DNA from: an uncultured bacterium
Lineage (GTDB): Bacteria; Myxococcota_A; Polyangia; Polyangiales; Houyiibacteriaceae
Reading direction: 5' to 3'
Length of the DNA: 64,000 nt
Assembly (NCBI GenBank): GCA_938024995.1
Contig: CALJDU010000040.1
Span: forward strand, 1-64,000
Shown here: positions 28,917 to 37,234 of the stretch, in pieces
Layout of the letters: each line of letters begins with the position of its first letter
Position numbering within the stretch: position 1 is the stretch's first letter
Notes under the pieces: model-generated
The model's input: only the letters and a program-made list of their open reading frames with translations
The model's database searches: none
Told to the model about the DNA's origin: nothing
Made by a program: the position numbers and the translations under genes

Positions 28917-30323
28917 TCAGAGGATGTACTTGGAGAGATCCTTGTCGTTCACGATCGGGTCGAGCGTCTTCTTCACGTAGGCGCCATCGATCACTTTGTC
29001 TCCCGAAGGCAGCTCGGACGCCTGGTAGGAGAGCTCTTCGAGGAGCGCCTCCAGAACGGTCGCGAGTCGCCGCGCTCCGATGTTCTGCGCGCGTCCATTG
29101 GCCTCGGCGGCGTAGTCCGCGATGGCGTCGATGGCCGATGTATCAAAGCTCAACGTGATGCCCTCGGTCGCCATCAAGGCCTCGTACTGGCGCGTCAACG
29201 CGTTGCGCGGCTCGGTCAAGATCTTCACGAACTCGTCCTTGCCGAGCGCGTCGAGCTCCACGCGGATCGGGAAGCGTCCTTGAAGCTCTGGGATCAAGTC
29301 GCTCACCTCTGCGACGTGAAACGCGCCGGCCGCGATGAAGAGGATGTGGTCGGTCTTCACGGGACCGTGCTTGGTGCTCACGGTCGTGCCCTCGACGATG
29401 GGGAGCAGGTCGCGCTGTACGCCTTCTCGGGAGACGTCAGGCCCGCCGCCGCCCGAGCGCTGACGGCTCGCCACTTTGTCGATCTCATCGAGGAAGACGA
29501 TGCCCGACTGCTCGGTTCGCGTAATCGCGTCGCGCTTCAGGCGCTCTTGGTCGATGAGCGAAGCGGCCTCTTGCTTCTCGACGATCTTGCGCGCGTCCTT
29601 GACCGCCATCTTCGTCTTCTTGTTCTTCGCTTGGAAACCGGGGACGTGGCTGAGCATGTCCTTCAGGTTCATCTCTTCCGTTCCGTTCTGACCGAAGATG
29701 GTCATAAACGGCGAGGAGCCATCGGGGACGCTGATCTCGATCAGTTCGTCCTCGAGCTCTCCGGCGCGCAGCTGATCGCGGATCTCTTGAAGACGCTCTT
29801 TGCTGTGAGGCGCGCGCTGTTGCTTCTGAGGCGCGACGAAACCAAAGAACCCTCCCGCGGGCTTCTGCTGGGCGACGTCCTCAGGGTGCTCAAGCGGCGC
29901 GTCCTGATCAGCGATGAGCGCGACCAAGCGGTCCTCGGTCAGCTCCTTGGCCTTCACTTTGACGTGCTCCATTTGCTCACGCTGCACGAGGTCGATCGCG
30001 TTCTCGACGAGGTCGCGAACCATCCCTTCGACATCGCGGCCGACATAGCCGACCTCGGTGAACTTGCTCGCCTCGACCTTCACGAAGGGCGCTTTCGCGA
30101 GCTTGGCCAGCCGACGCGCGATCTCGGTCTTTCCGCAACCGGTCGGCCCGATCATGATGATGTTCTTGGGCGAGATCTCGTCGCGCAGCTCATCGCCGAC
30201 CTGCTGCCGGCGCCAACGGTTGCGCAGCGCGATCGCGACCGCGCGCTTGGCCTTGGCTTGACCGACGATGTACCGGTCCAGCTCGGAGACGGTCTCGCGG
30301 GGAGTGAAACTTCCAGTGCTCAT
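28917..30323 (-). CDS. hslU: ATP-dependent protease ATPase subunit HslU
   Basis: HslU (ClpY) is the AAA+ unfoldase that feeds substrates to HslV. The 468-residue length is typical. It has the N-terminal FTPRETVSELDRYIVGQ segment, Walker A GPTGCGKTEIARRLA, the pore motif in EVGYVGRDVE, Walker B GIVFLDEIDKVA, and the C-terminal KYIL tail whose insertion activates HslV. The start has an AAGGAGAAG ribosome site. hslV lies upstream with a gap of 127 bases that contains an inverted copy of a local repeat. Confidence 0.97.
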   Translation of the reverse strand: MSTGSFTPRETVSELDRYIVGQAKAKRAVAIALRNRWRRQQVGDELRDEISPKNIIMIGPTGCGKTEIARRLAKLAKAPFVKVEASKFTEVGYVGRDVEGMVRDLVENAIDLVQREQMEHVKVKAKELTEDRLVALIADQDAPLEHPEDVAQQKPAGGFFGFVAPQKQQRAPHSKERLQEIRDQLRAGELEDELIEISVPDGSSPFMTIFGQNGTEEMNLKDMLSHVPGFQAKNKKTKMAVKDARKIVEKQEAASLIDQERLKRDAITRTEQSGIVFLDEIDKVASRQRSGGGGPDVSREGVQRDLLPIVEGTTVSTKHGPVKTDHILFIAAGAFHVAEVSDLIPELQGRFPIRVELDALGKDEFVKILTEPRNALTRQYEALMATEGITLSFDTSAIDAIADYAAEANGRAQNIGARRLATVLEALLEELSYQASELPSGDKVIDGAYVKKTLDPIVNDKDLSKYIL

Positions 30324-30331
30324 TTTCTTCT

Positions 30332-30373
30332 CCTTCTCACCTTCGGCGATTCACCCGAACGTTCGCTGCGCTC
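30332..30373. repeat. inverted, diverged copy of the 51-bp hsl-region repeat
   Basis: Positions 30350-30373 are the reverse complement of GAGCGCAGCGAACGTTTGGG-TGAA of the 51-bp repeats at 31127 and 31267 with one mismatch, and similarity continues more loosely to 30332. It lies between hslV and hslU, immediately ahead of the hslU ribosome site. Confidence 0.75.
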
Positions 30374-30450
30374 ATTGGTCGTTGAAAACGAAACGCGTTC
30401 GCCTTCATTCGTTTCCAACCCGTCATACTCGCAGAGTTGATCCAGTCGAG

Positions 30451-30999
30451 TCAGCAGTCGACCGTCTCGCAGACGATCGAACCATTGGTGTACACGCAGA
30501 TCTCGCCCGCGATGCCGAGCGCGCTCTTCGCGATCTCTTCCGCGCCGAGCTCCGTGTGCCGGATGAGCGCGCGCGCCGCGGCGAGCGCATACGAACCGCC
30601 CGAGCCGATCGCGATGACGCCCTCGTCGGGTTCGATCACATCACCGGTCCCGCTCAAGAGCAACGTCGCGTCCTTGTTCATCACGATCAGCATCGCCTCG
30701 AGCCGCCGAAGGTAGCGATCGGTCCGCCAGTCCTTGGCGAGCTCCACCGACGCGCGGTGAATGCTCTTCTTGTGCTCTTTCATTTTCGCCTCGAAGCGAT
30801 CGAGCAGCGTGAAGGCGTCCGCGGTCGCGCCCGCGAACCCCGCGACGACGTCACCATCACCGATCCGGCGCACCTTCTTCGCGGAGCCCTTCATGACCGT
30901 CTGACCGAGCGAGACCTGACCATCGCCGGCCATCGCGGCGACGTCGCCGCGCCGCACCGCGACGATCGTAGTGGAACGAAAAACAGGAGTCTTCGACAT
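30451..30999 (-). CDS. hslV: ATP-dependent protease peptidase subunit HslV
   Basis: HslV (ClpQ) is the proteasome-like threonine peptidase. The 182-residue product starts at the ATG at 30999 and has a propeptide of about nine residues before the nucleophile region FRSTTIVAVRRGDV, as in other proteobacterial HslV with a short leader. MAGDGQVSLGQTVMK and the GSGGSYALAAARAL segment are diagnostic. hslU follows on the same strand. Confidence 0.96.
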   Translation of the reverse strand: MSKTPVFRSTTIVAVRRGDVAAMAGDGQVSLGQTVMKGSAKKVRRIGDGDVVAGFAGATADAFTLLDRFEAKMKEHKKSIHRASVELAKDWRTDRYLRRLEAMLIVMNKDATLLLSGTGDVIEPDEGVIAIGSGGSYALAAARALIRHTELGAEEIAKSALGIAGEICVYTNGSIVCETVDC

Positions 31000-31126
31000 C
31001 AACCAAACCTAACAGGGAAAAGGCCAAAAGGAGCGAGCAGAAACGCGGCGCGAACCGGTGAACAGAGGCAGGAATCTACCTCAGCCGGCCGCAGCCCCGA
31101 GAGAGCACCGGCCGAAAAACGAAAGA

Positions 31127-31177
31127 GACGCTCGGAGAGCGCAGCGAACGTTTGGGTGAATCCGCGAAGCGGAGAGG
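31127..31177. repeat. 51-bp repeat, copy A
   Basis: The 51-base sequence begins GACGCTCGGAGAGCGCAGCG and ends GCGAAGCGGAGAGG. It is identical to copy B at 31267-31317, 140 bases apart. Confidence 0.95.
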
Positions 31178-31217
31178 CGCATCTAAATCCATCCTCAGCC
31201 AGAGAGGACGGGCCCCT

Positions 31218-31264
31218 GGTCGAAAACGAAAGAGACGAGAGGCGAAGCCGAACGCCTCTCGTCT
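31218..31264 (-). terminator. intrinsic terminator-like hairpin after the GST gene
   Basis: GACGAGAGGCG (31234-31244) pairs perfectly with CGCCTCTCGTC (31253-31263) around an 8-base loop, and A-T pairing extends the stem by one. On the minus strand the hairpin is followed by TCTTTCGTTTTCG, a T-rich tract, so it can end transcripts from the GST gene. Confidence 0.65.
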
Positions 31265-31266
31265 TC

Positions 31267-31317
31267 GACGCTCGGAGAGCGCAGCGAACGTTTGGGTGAA
31301 TCCGCGAAGCGGAGAGG
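31267..31317. repeat. 51-bp repeat, copy B
   Basis: This copy is identical to copy A and lies 15 bases before the GST stop codon region. It is separated from the terminator-like hairpin by two bases. Confidence 0.95.
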
Positions 31318-31332
31318 GTCTCGAAAAAGACC

Positions 31333-32166
31333 CTAAAAGAACGCGTCGAGATCACCTGCGCTGTGCCGCTCCTTGAGCTGCACCTCACCCCACACACGGT
31401 TGACCACACGGCCGCGCTGCACCGCCGGTCGCTTCGCGATCTCTTCCGCCCAACGGATCACGTGCTCGTACTCGTGCACCGAGAGGAAGGTCGCGGCGTT
31501 GTAGAGCACGCCCTTTACGAGCGCGCCGTACCAGGGCCAGATCGCCATATCCGCGATGCTGTACTCGGCGCCCGCCATGAACTCGTTCTTCGCAAGGTGC
31601 TGGTCGAGCACGTCGAGCTGACGCTTGCTCTCCATCGCGAAGCGGTCGATTGGGTACTCCATCTTCGTCGGCGCGTAGTTGTAGAAGTGCCCAAAGCCGC
31701 CGCCGAGGTAAGGCGCGCTCCCCATTTGCCAGAAGAGCCAGTTGAGCGCCTCGGTGCGCGTTCGGTCCGTCGGCAAAAACGCGCCGAACTTCTCCGCGAG
31801 GTAGAGCAGGATCGAGCCAGACTCGAACACGCGAACCGCGGGGTCTTGGCTGTGATCCAGCAGCGCAGGGATCTTCGAGTTCGGGTTGACCTGGACGAAG
31901 CCGCTCCCGAACTGATCGCCGCTGCCGATGTGGATCAGCCAGGCGTCGTACTCGGCGCCCGCGAAGCCGCTCGCGAGCAGCTCTTCCAACATCACCGTGA
32001 CCTTGACGCCGTTGGGGGTCGCCATCGAGTAGAGCTGAAGCGCGTGCTCACCGACGGGCAGCGCCTTCTCTTCCCGCGCGCCCGCGGTCGGGCGATTGAT
32101 GGAGGAAAACTGGCCGCCGCTTTCGGCGTCGAACGTCCAAACCTCAGGTGGCGTGTAGTCGGTCAC
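31333..32166 (-). CDS. glutathione S-transferase, YghU-like
   Basis: The 277-residue protein uses a GTG start at 32166 with GGAGAG five bases upstream; 12 more codons are open before it. The N-terminal thioredoxin-like domain carries ALQLYSMATPNGVKVTVMLE and the QVNPNSKIPALLDHS cis-proline loop, and the helical domain has ESGSILLYLAEKFG. The Y-x-P-x-x-V-W opening, INRPTAG and LPVG before the fold match the YghU/YfcG nu-class of disulfide-bond oxidoreductases. It is probably cytoplasmic and involved in glutathione-linked redox chemistry. Confidence 0.9.
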   Translation of the reverse strand: MTDYTPPEVWTFDAESGGQFSSINRPTAGAREEKALPVGEHALQLYSMATPNGVKVTVMLEELLASGFAGAEYDAWLIHIGSGDQFGSGFVQVNPNSKIPALLDHSQDPAVRVFESGSILLYLAEKFGAFLPTDRTRTEALNWLFWQMGSAPYLGGGFGHFYNYAPTKMEYPIDRFAMESKRQLDVLDQHLAKNEFMAGAEYSIADMAIWPWYGALVKGVLYNAATFLSVHEYEHVIRWAEEIAKRPAVQRGRVVNRVWGEVQLKERHSAGDLDAFF

Positions 32167-32476
32167 GGGCTCTCCTTCACAGACGAACGCGCCTCGCGCC
32201 ACGTCGGAACAACACCGTCAGGCTACCTGCCACGATCCGCAAGGTGCTTTTGTCGCGTCGGAAACCCAGACGGCGCGGGGAAGCGATTTGCGCCGCGCGC
32301 CGAGCAAGTCGGTACAAGCGCGTGATTCAAGATAGGTGCACGCACTTCGTTGCCGGGGTCGACCCATCTCCACCCGTCCGCTCACCTCGGCATAGCTTGA
32401 CGATTCCTCGGTTCGAGGACGGCGGGTCTGAGCCCACCTCAACAACGGATCACGCCCACCTATCTTGACTCACGCT
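32167..32476. other. 310-base intergenic region carrying a terminal-inverted-repeat segment
   Basis: The gap lies between trmFO and the GST gene, both on the minus strand. Its part 32320-32475 is bounded by 19-base inverted repeats; the rest (32167-32319) should contain the GST promoter. A CCTCGGTTCGAGG hairpin lies near 32406-32418. I found no open frame with coding character. Confidence 0.6.
32320..32475. repeat. 156-bp segment with 19-bp terminal inverted repeats
   Basis: GCGTGATTCAAGATAGGTG (32320-32338) and CACCTATCTTGACTCACGC (32457-32475) are inverted copies with one mismatch in 19. The segment abuts the trmFO stop codon (32477-32479). There is no transposase frame inside and no obvious target duplication, so this may be a small non-autonomous element or a cruciform or terminator structure. 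Confidence 0.75.
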
Positions 32477-33895
32477 CTAAGCGAGCGCGGTCGCGTCGTC
32501 TGGGCTCACCGCAACCGCTTCTGGCGCGGGGGTCGCGACCTCGGGAAAGGTCTCGGCGCGAACGAGCCGCGCGCCGACTTCATCCAGCCATGGTTCCAGA
32601 TCCGTGAGGGCGCGTTCGCTGGTCTTCTCGCGACGAATCCGGCGCTTGCGGATCTTCCGACCGGGAAGACGCGGCACCATGGAGAACATCACGTTGGCCG
32701 GCTGAAAGTCGTCGCGTTCACGACGAAGGTGACGCAGCAGACCACCGAGCGCGGTCGTCTCGGGCGGTACGATCATCGGTCGCCCGTTCACGCGCGCGGC
32801 GAGCATCACGCCGAGCGTCAGCCCGCACGCCGCGCTCTCGACGTATCCCTCCACGCCGCTGATCTGACCCGCGAGCCAGACCCCCGGTTTGTTCTTGAGC
32901 TGGTACTCGTCGTCGAGGGCGATCGGCGAACAGACGAACGTGTTCCGATGAACGCTTCCGAGGCGAACGAACTCCGCCTTCTCGAGCCCGGGGATGGTGG
33001 CGAAGACGCGCTTCTGCTCGCCCCAGGTCATCCGCGTTTGAAAACCGACCAAGTTGTAGGCGGTCGCGTCGGCGTTTTCCTGACGGAGCTGAACGACCGC
33101 GTGAGGCTGTTTGCCTGTGCGCGGGTCCTCAAGTCCGACGGGCTTCATGCAGCCAAACGAGAGCGTCATGGGTCCGCGTTCCGCGATGACCTCGATCGGC
33201 AAACAGCCCTCGAAGTACTTCACCTCCTCGAAGCCCTTCGGCTCGACCTTCTTGGCCTCGACGACCGCTTTCACGAAAGCGTTGTACTGCGCTTCGTCCA
33301 TTGGGCAGTTGATGTAGTCGTCACCGCCCTTGTCGTAGCGCGACTTTCGAAACGCTTTGTCGAAGTCGATGCTCTCGGCGGTCACCACGGGCGCGATGGC
33401 GTCGTAGTAGGCGAGGTGCTCCGCGCCGACGACGCGGGCGAGATCCTTCGCGAGGGCGTCTCCGGTCAGCGGCCCGGTCGCGAGGACGACAGGGTGGTCA
33501 CGCTCTGGGATCGCGAGGACCTCTTCCTCAACAATCGTGACGCGCGGGTGCGCGCGTAGGCGCCCCTCGACCTGTTCACTGAAACGCTCCCGGTCCACCG
33601 CGAAGGCGCCACCTGCGGGCACCCGCGCGACCTCCCCTGCCGCCATGACAAGAGACCCCGCGCGCCGCATCTCTTCTTTGAGGAGCCCGACCGCGTTGCT
33701 CAGGGCGTTGCCGCGAAAGGAGTTACTGCATACCAGCTCCGCGAACCCATCCATCGTCTGGGCAGGCGTGCGCTTCTTCGGCTTTTGCTCGATCAGCTCG
33801 ACCTCGACGCCGCGCATCGCGAGCTGCCATGCGCACTCGCTACCCGCGAGCCCGGCGCCGACGATCGTGACCTTCTCTTCTCGTGTCTGGCTCAT
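32477..33895 (-). CDS. trmFO: methylenetetrahydrofolate-tRNA-(uracil-5-)-methyltransferase
   Basis: TrmFO is a folate- and FAD-dependent enzyme that makes ribothymidine at position 54 of tRNA. The 472-residue protein has the Rossmann FAD loop TIVGAGLAGSECAWQL, the ELVCSNSFRGNALSNAVGLL family signature (here in two parts), YDAIAPVV, YINCPMDEAQYNAF with the catalytic-region Cys, and GVEGYVESAACGL. The ATG at 33895 has GAGGAG four bases upstream. The C-terminal 40 residues form an Ala/Pro-rich extension. dprA lies directly upstream on the same strand. Confidence 0.96.
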   Translation of the reverse strand: MSQTREEKVTIVGAGLAGSECAWQLAMRGVEVELIEQKPKKRTPAQTMDGFAELVCSNSFRGNALSNAVGLLKEEMRRAGSLVMAAGEVARVPAGGAFAVDRERFSEQVEGRLRAHPRVTIVEEEVLAIPERDHPVVLATGPLTGDALAKDLARVVGAEHLAYYDAIAPVVTAESIDFDKAFRKSRYDKGGDDYINCPMDEAQYNAFVKAVVEAKKVEPKGFEEVKYFEGCLPIEVIAERGPMTLSFGCMKPVGLEDPRTGKQPHAVVQLRQENADATAYNLVGFQTRMTWGEQKRVFATIPGLEKAEFVRLGSVHRNTFVCSPIALDDEYQLKNKPGVWLAGQISGVEGYVESAACGLTLGVMLAARVNGRPMIVPPETTALGGLLRHLRRERDDFQPANVMFSMVPRLPGRKIRKRRIRREKTSERALTDLEPWLDEVGARLVRAETFPEVATPAPEAVAVSPDDATALA

Positions 33896-33947
33896 CGCAC
33901 TCCTCTCCTCGCGTTCTGCGCTTGAGGGCGAGATGGGTCAAGGCAGA

Positions 33948-34829
33948 TCAACCCTGCGACCGTCGCGCGCGGACGTAGCGCCCGCCCTCCCGCTCGGCAG
34001 CGTGGCCAAAGAGCAACAAGCTCAAGAGCGCGCGCTGCGTGCGGTTCGCGGGCAGGCCGGCCTTCGAGGCGATCTCATCGGTGTGCCGCGCCCGCGAGGT
34101 GAGGACCGTGAGCACGGCGCGGGCGTCCTCGTCCAGCCCCGAGAGATCGGGGGAGGCCGCCGGGGAAGGGGACTCGCCGCCCGCCAAGCCGAGGGCGTCG
34201 AGGATCACCGCGGCCGAGGTGCACGGCAGCGCGCCGCGCTCAAGCAAGAGCACGTTTCCCTCGCCGCGCAGGTCCCAAGGTGCCGCCGGCACCGCGTAGA
34301 CCGGCCGGTGGATGGCCTCGGCGTGAGCCGCGGTCGAGAGCGCCCCGGACCGCCTGGGCGCTTGCACCACGATCGTCAATCGCGCGAGCGCGGCGATGAT
34401 CCGGTTACGCATCAAGAAGAGATGCTTGTGAGGTACCTCGTCGAGGAACTCGCTCACGAGCGCCCCTTGGTTCGCGATGCGCGCGAAGAGCGGAGCGTGC
34501 TTCTTCGGGAACGCGACCTTCAAGCCGCTCGCGAGCACCGCAATGGTCTGACCCGCCTCGAGCGCCCCGTCATGCGCGGCGCGATCCACCCCTTCGGCGC
34601 CACCCGATACGACCACCACACCGCGCGAAGTCAGATCCCGCGACAGACGCTTCGTGAACCGGAGCGCTTCGTCGTCCGCGCGGCGCGTCCCGACGATCGC
34701 GACCGCGCGCGTGAGCGAAGGCAGAGGCCCGCTTACGAAGAGCTGTTCGGGCGGACGCTTGAGGAGCGACAGAGGTTCGGGGAGCGTCGTGAGCGAAAGA
34801 GGTTCGCGCGGGAGCGCAATCTGAGACAT
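33948..34829 (-). CDS. dprA: DNA-processing protein DprA
   Basis: DprA loads RecA on incoming single-stranded DNA in transformation. The Rossmann core is clear: AVAIVGTRRADDEALRFTK, VVVSGGAEGVDRAAHDGALE, TIAVLASGL, FPKKHAPLF, and ALSTAAHAEAIHRPVYAVP. A C-terminal winged-helix (DML1-like) follows after about residue 225. The N-terminal SAM domain of longer DprA proteins is missing, giving only about 293 residues. The start at ATG 34829 lacks a good ribosome site; a GTG at 34880 would add 17 unlikely residues. Its start region faces the divergent lipoprotein gene at 34926. Confidence 0.9.
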   Translation of the reverse strand: MSQIALPREPLSLTTLPEPLSLLKRPPEQLFVSGPLPSLTRAVAIVGTRRADDEALRFTKRLSRDLTSRGVVVVSGGAEGVDRAAHDGALEAGQTIAVLASGLKVAFPKKHAPLFARIANQGALVSEFLDEVPHKHLFLMRNRIIAALARLTIVVQAPRRSGALSTAAHAEAIHRPVYAVPAAPWDLRGEGNVLLLERGALPCTSAAVILDALGLAGGESPSPAASPDLSGLDEDARAVLTVLTSRARHTDEIASKAGLPANRTQRALLSLLLFGHAAEREGGRYVRARRSQG

Positions 34830-34925
34830 GCGCGGTGGTCGCTCTGTCGAGCGTTTGGTCGCCTCGCTCGATCGTATCACCCAGGGTCGTTGCGGAACCT
34901 ATTGCGGTGTCGATACCCTCGCCCT

Positions 34926-37187
34926 GTGCGACTCCACCCTCTCTTTTTCACCGCGCTCGCCATCTCTGTCCTCTGCGGCTGCGGTGTTCAAGACGCACCG
35001 AGTGCCCACCAAGAAGCGGTCCGCGTTCCAGGCCGCTGGTCTCCTCCCGCGGATGTCATTCGCGTCGCGAACGCGCAGCGGGTCGAGGTCGTCGATCCTC
35101 CCGCGCTCTACCCAGGTGGTCGCTGCTCAGGGCCCGACCCGCACCGCGACTGGTGTTCCCACCCCGCGTGCATCGCCGCGCATCCGGGCGCGACCGAGCT
35201 CGCGAACTACATCTTGCGGAGGTGGCCGACGACCAGCAACTCCGGGGTCTACGGCTGCCGGCGCAACACGAACTCGCCCAACTTCCTCTCGGTCCACGCG
35301 GTCGGCCGCGCGATCGACATCGACGTTCCGGAGGATGGATGGGACGCGGACAATACCCTTGGAGACGAGATCGCGAACTGGTTGATCGTGAACGCGGAGT
35401 ACATCGGGATCCAACGCGTCGGCTGGGACGGACGCTGGTTCAACGGCCAGCGCGGGTTCGGCGCGAACATGTGCGGCGACCGGTGTCTCGGTGACCGCTT
35501 CCCGACACGGTGCTGGCCATGTGACCCGCACGTGAACCATCTCCACATCGAGGTCAGCGTGGACGCCGCGCACCGGCGCACGTCGTTCTTCACCGTGGGG
35601 CCGCCCGGAGAGACCTGTCCCGTGACGTGTTATGGAAACGCCGCGGTGCGCGAGGACTGCTCCTACACCGACTGTACGGAGACCGGCGAGGTCTGCATGA
35701 GCGATCCGGTTCGATGTGAGCGGGCCGCGCCTCCCGAGCCAAACGCGGCGAGCCATCACCCCGACGCCGCGGCCCCTTCTTTGTCGCTCCTCGGCGCGCC
35801 TGCGCGCTTCGCGTTCACTGGACCGACGCGCGTGTTCGACACCAGAGGAGACGAGAGCCGCTTAAGCCGAACCGGTTCGGGTCGCCTCTCGGTCGGAGAC
35901 GTTGGCGTCGTCTCACGCGCGGACTTTCCGGGGCTTCCGGCGAGCAGCCGCGGCGCGTGGCTCAACCTCGCTGCGGTCATGGCGGAAGGTGATGGGTACG
36001 TGCAGGTGGCCCCCGCGGGCGCGTCTGTCGAGACCTCATCGCTGAACTACCAGCTGGGAGCGAGACGAAGCAACGCCGCCCCGACCGCGTTTGGCGCGAG
36101 CGGCGTCTCCTTTGCCGCGAACCGAAGCGATGTCCACCTCATCGCGGACGTCTTCGCGGCGTTCGCGGACGAGGGCAACGGCCTCCGCGCCATCGCTCCG
36201 AGGCGCGTGATCGACACGCGCGACTCACCCGCGCGTGAACCTCGCGAGACGCCCGTCGTGGTTCGGGTCGGCGCGCCCGCATCCGCGATCGGCGTCGTCG
36301 CGACGCTCGCCGTCCTCAACGACGAGGCAGGTTTCGTGACCGCGTACGCGTGCGATGAGCCTCGTCCCGTGACGAGCTCCGTCAACTTCGAGGGTCGCGG
36401 GGTCGTCGCGAACACCATCGTGTCGAAGCTCTCCGCTTCGGGCGACCTCTGCCTCTTCGCGAGCGCGCCCGCGGACTTCGTGGTCGACGTGACCGGCTAC
36501 TTCGTCCCCGAAGGCGAGCTCAGTTTCCAAGCGGTGACCCCTGCTCGTCTTCTCGACACGCGCGCGGACGACGCGCGCTACCGCGGTCGTCTCGGCGATG
36601 ACCAAACCATCACGCTCCCAGTTCAGTCGCTCAGGGGCGCGCCAACCGGAGCACAGGCGGTGACCGTCAACCTCACCGCGGTTCAGCCGGACGGCCCGGG
36701 GTACGTCACCTTGCACCCGTGCGGGTTTGACCCTCCGCGTACCTCCTCGCTCAACTTCTCGGCGGACCGCGGTGCCGTGGGAACGATCGCGCTCTCCACC
36801 CTTGGCGACGGGGACCTCTGCGCGACCATGGTCGGTCGCGCCCACCTCATCGTGGACCTCGTCGGGCTCTGGGTACCGACGCCTGGCGCGACCGCACCGT
36901 CAGCGAGCGACCCGCCCGACCCCGCGGACCCGATCATCTCGGGAGACGCACCTGACGCCGGGACCACCGATGCGGGAGTCGATGCCGGGGACGGTGGTGT
37001 TGACGGTGGTGTGGATGGTGGTGTTGACGGCGGTGTTGACGCTGGAGTCGACGCCACCCCAGACTCATCGCGGGAACCGCCTGGGGTCATCGACGATGGA
37101 TGCGGTTGCCGCGCCACGTCGGGGCCGGGCAACGCGCTGTGGCTGCTCGGGGCGGCGCTCTTCCTTCGGCGTCGCGCGCGCTCGTAG
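34926..37187 (+). CDS. surface lipoprotein: M15-like metallopeptidase domain, three DTR repeats, MYXO-CTERM-like tail
   Basis: The 753-residue product starts at a GTG and has a lipobox signal (LFFTALAISVLCGCG). Residues about 80-220 look like an M15/extensin-like D-Ala-D-Ala peptidase domain: the zinc ligand set His124, Asp131 (HAVGRAID) and His205/His207 (NHLHIEV) can be seen. Three repeats follow of about 115-125 residues, each opening with R-V/L-x-DTR (near 302, 427 and 541), a module common in secreted actinobacterial and myxobacterial proteins. A (V-D-G-G)n linker precedes CGC, a hydrophobic helix (ALWLLGAALFL) and RRRARS, the layout of a MYXO-CTERM sorting tail. It is probably a cell-surface wall-active or adhesive protein. 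Confidence 0.85.
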   Translation: MRLHPLFFTALAISVLCGCGVQDAPSAHQEAVRVPGRWSPPADVIRVANAQRVEVVDPPALYPGGRCSGPDPHRDWCSHPACIAAHPGATELANYILRRWPTTSNSGVYGCRRNTNSPNFLSVHAVGRAIDIDVPEDGWDADNTLGDEIANWLIVNAEYIGIQRVGWDGRWFNGQRGFGANMCGDRCLGDRFPTRCWPCDPHVNHLHIEVSVDAAHRRTSFFTVGPPGETCPVTCYGNAAVREDCSYTDCTETGEVCMSDPVRCERAAPPEPNAASHHPDAAAPSLSLLGAPARFAFTGPTRVFDTRGDESRLSRTGSGRLSVGDVGVVSRADFPGLPASSRGAWLNLAAVMAEGDGYVQVAPAGASVETSSLNYQLGARRSNAAPTAFGASGVSFAANRSDVHLIADVFAAFADEGNGLRAIAPRRVIDTRDSPAREPRETPVVVRVGAPASAIGVVATLAVLNDEAGFVTAYACDEPRPVTSSVNFEGRGVVANTIVSKLSASGDLCLFASAPADFVVDVTGYFVPEGELSFQAVTPARLLDTRADDARYRGRLGDDQTITLPVQSLRGAPTGAQAVTVNLTAVQPDGPGYVTLHPCGFDPPRTSSLNFSADRGAVGTIALSTLGDGDLCATMVGRAHLIVDLVGLWVPTPGATAPSASDPPDPADPIISGDAPDAGTTDAGVDAGDGGVDGGVDGGVDGGVDAGVDATPDSSREPPGVIDDGCGCRATSGPGNALWLLGAALFLRRRARS

Positions 37188-37234
37188 CGTCGAGAGAAGA
37201 CACGGCCTCGGCACACTCTGTTACAACGCGCGCG

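Larger units (their letters stand above)
31003..31332. other. 330-base intergenic region with repeats and hairpin
   Basis: This gap lies between the GST gene and hslV, both on the minus strand. It contains two identical 51-bp repeats, a 12-bp stem hairpin, and two copies of a CGAAA(A)ACGAAAGAGACG stretch. I saw no coding sequence. It must also hold the hslV promoter, which I could not pinpoint. Confidence 0.7.

Noticed and set aside
32395..32440. tRNA-like GGTTCGA segment
   Set aside because: A T-loop-like GGTTCGA is present, but no acceptor, D or anticodon arms can be folded around it on either strand.
33537..34925. long N-terminal part of the plus-strand frame ending at 37187
   Set aside because: It is opposite trmFO and dprA; the lipoprotein signal begins only at 34926.
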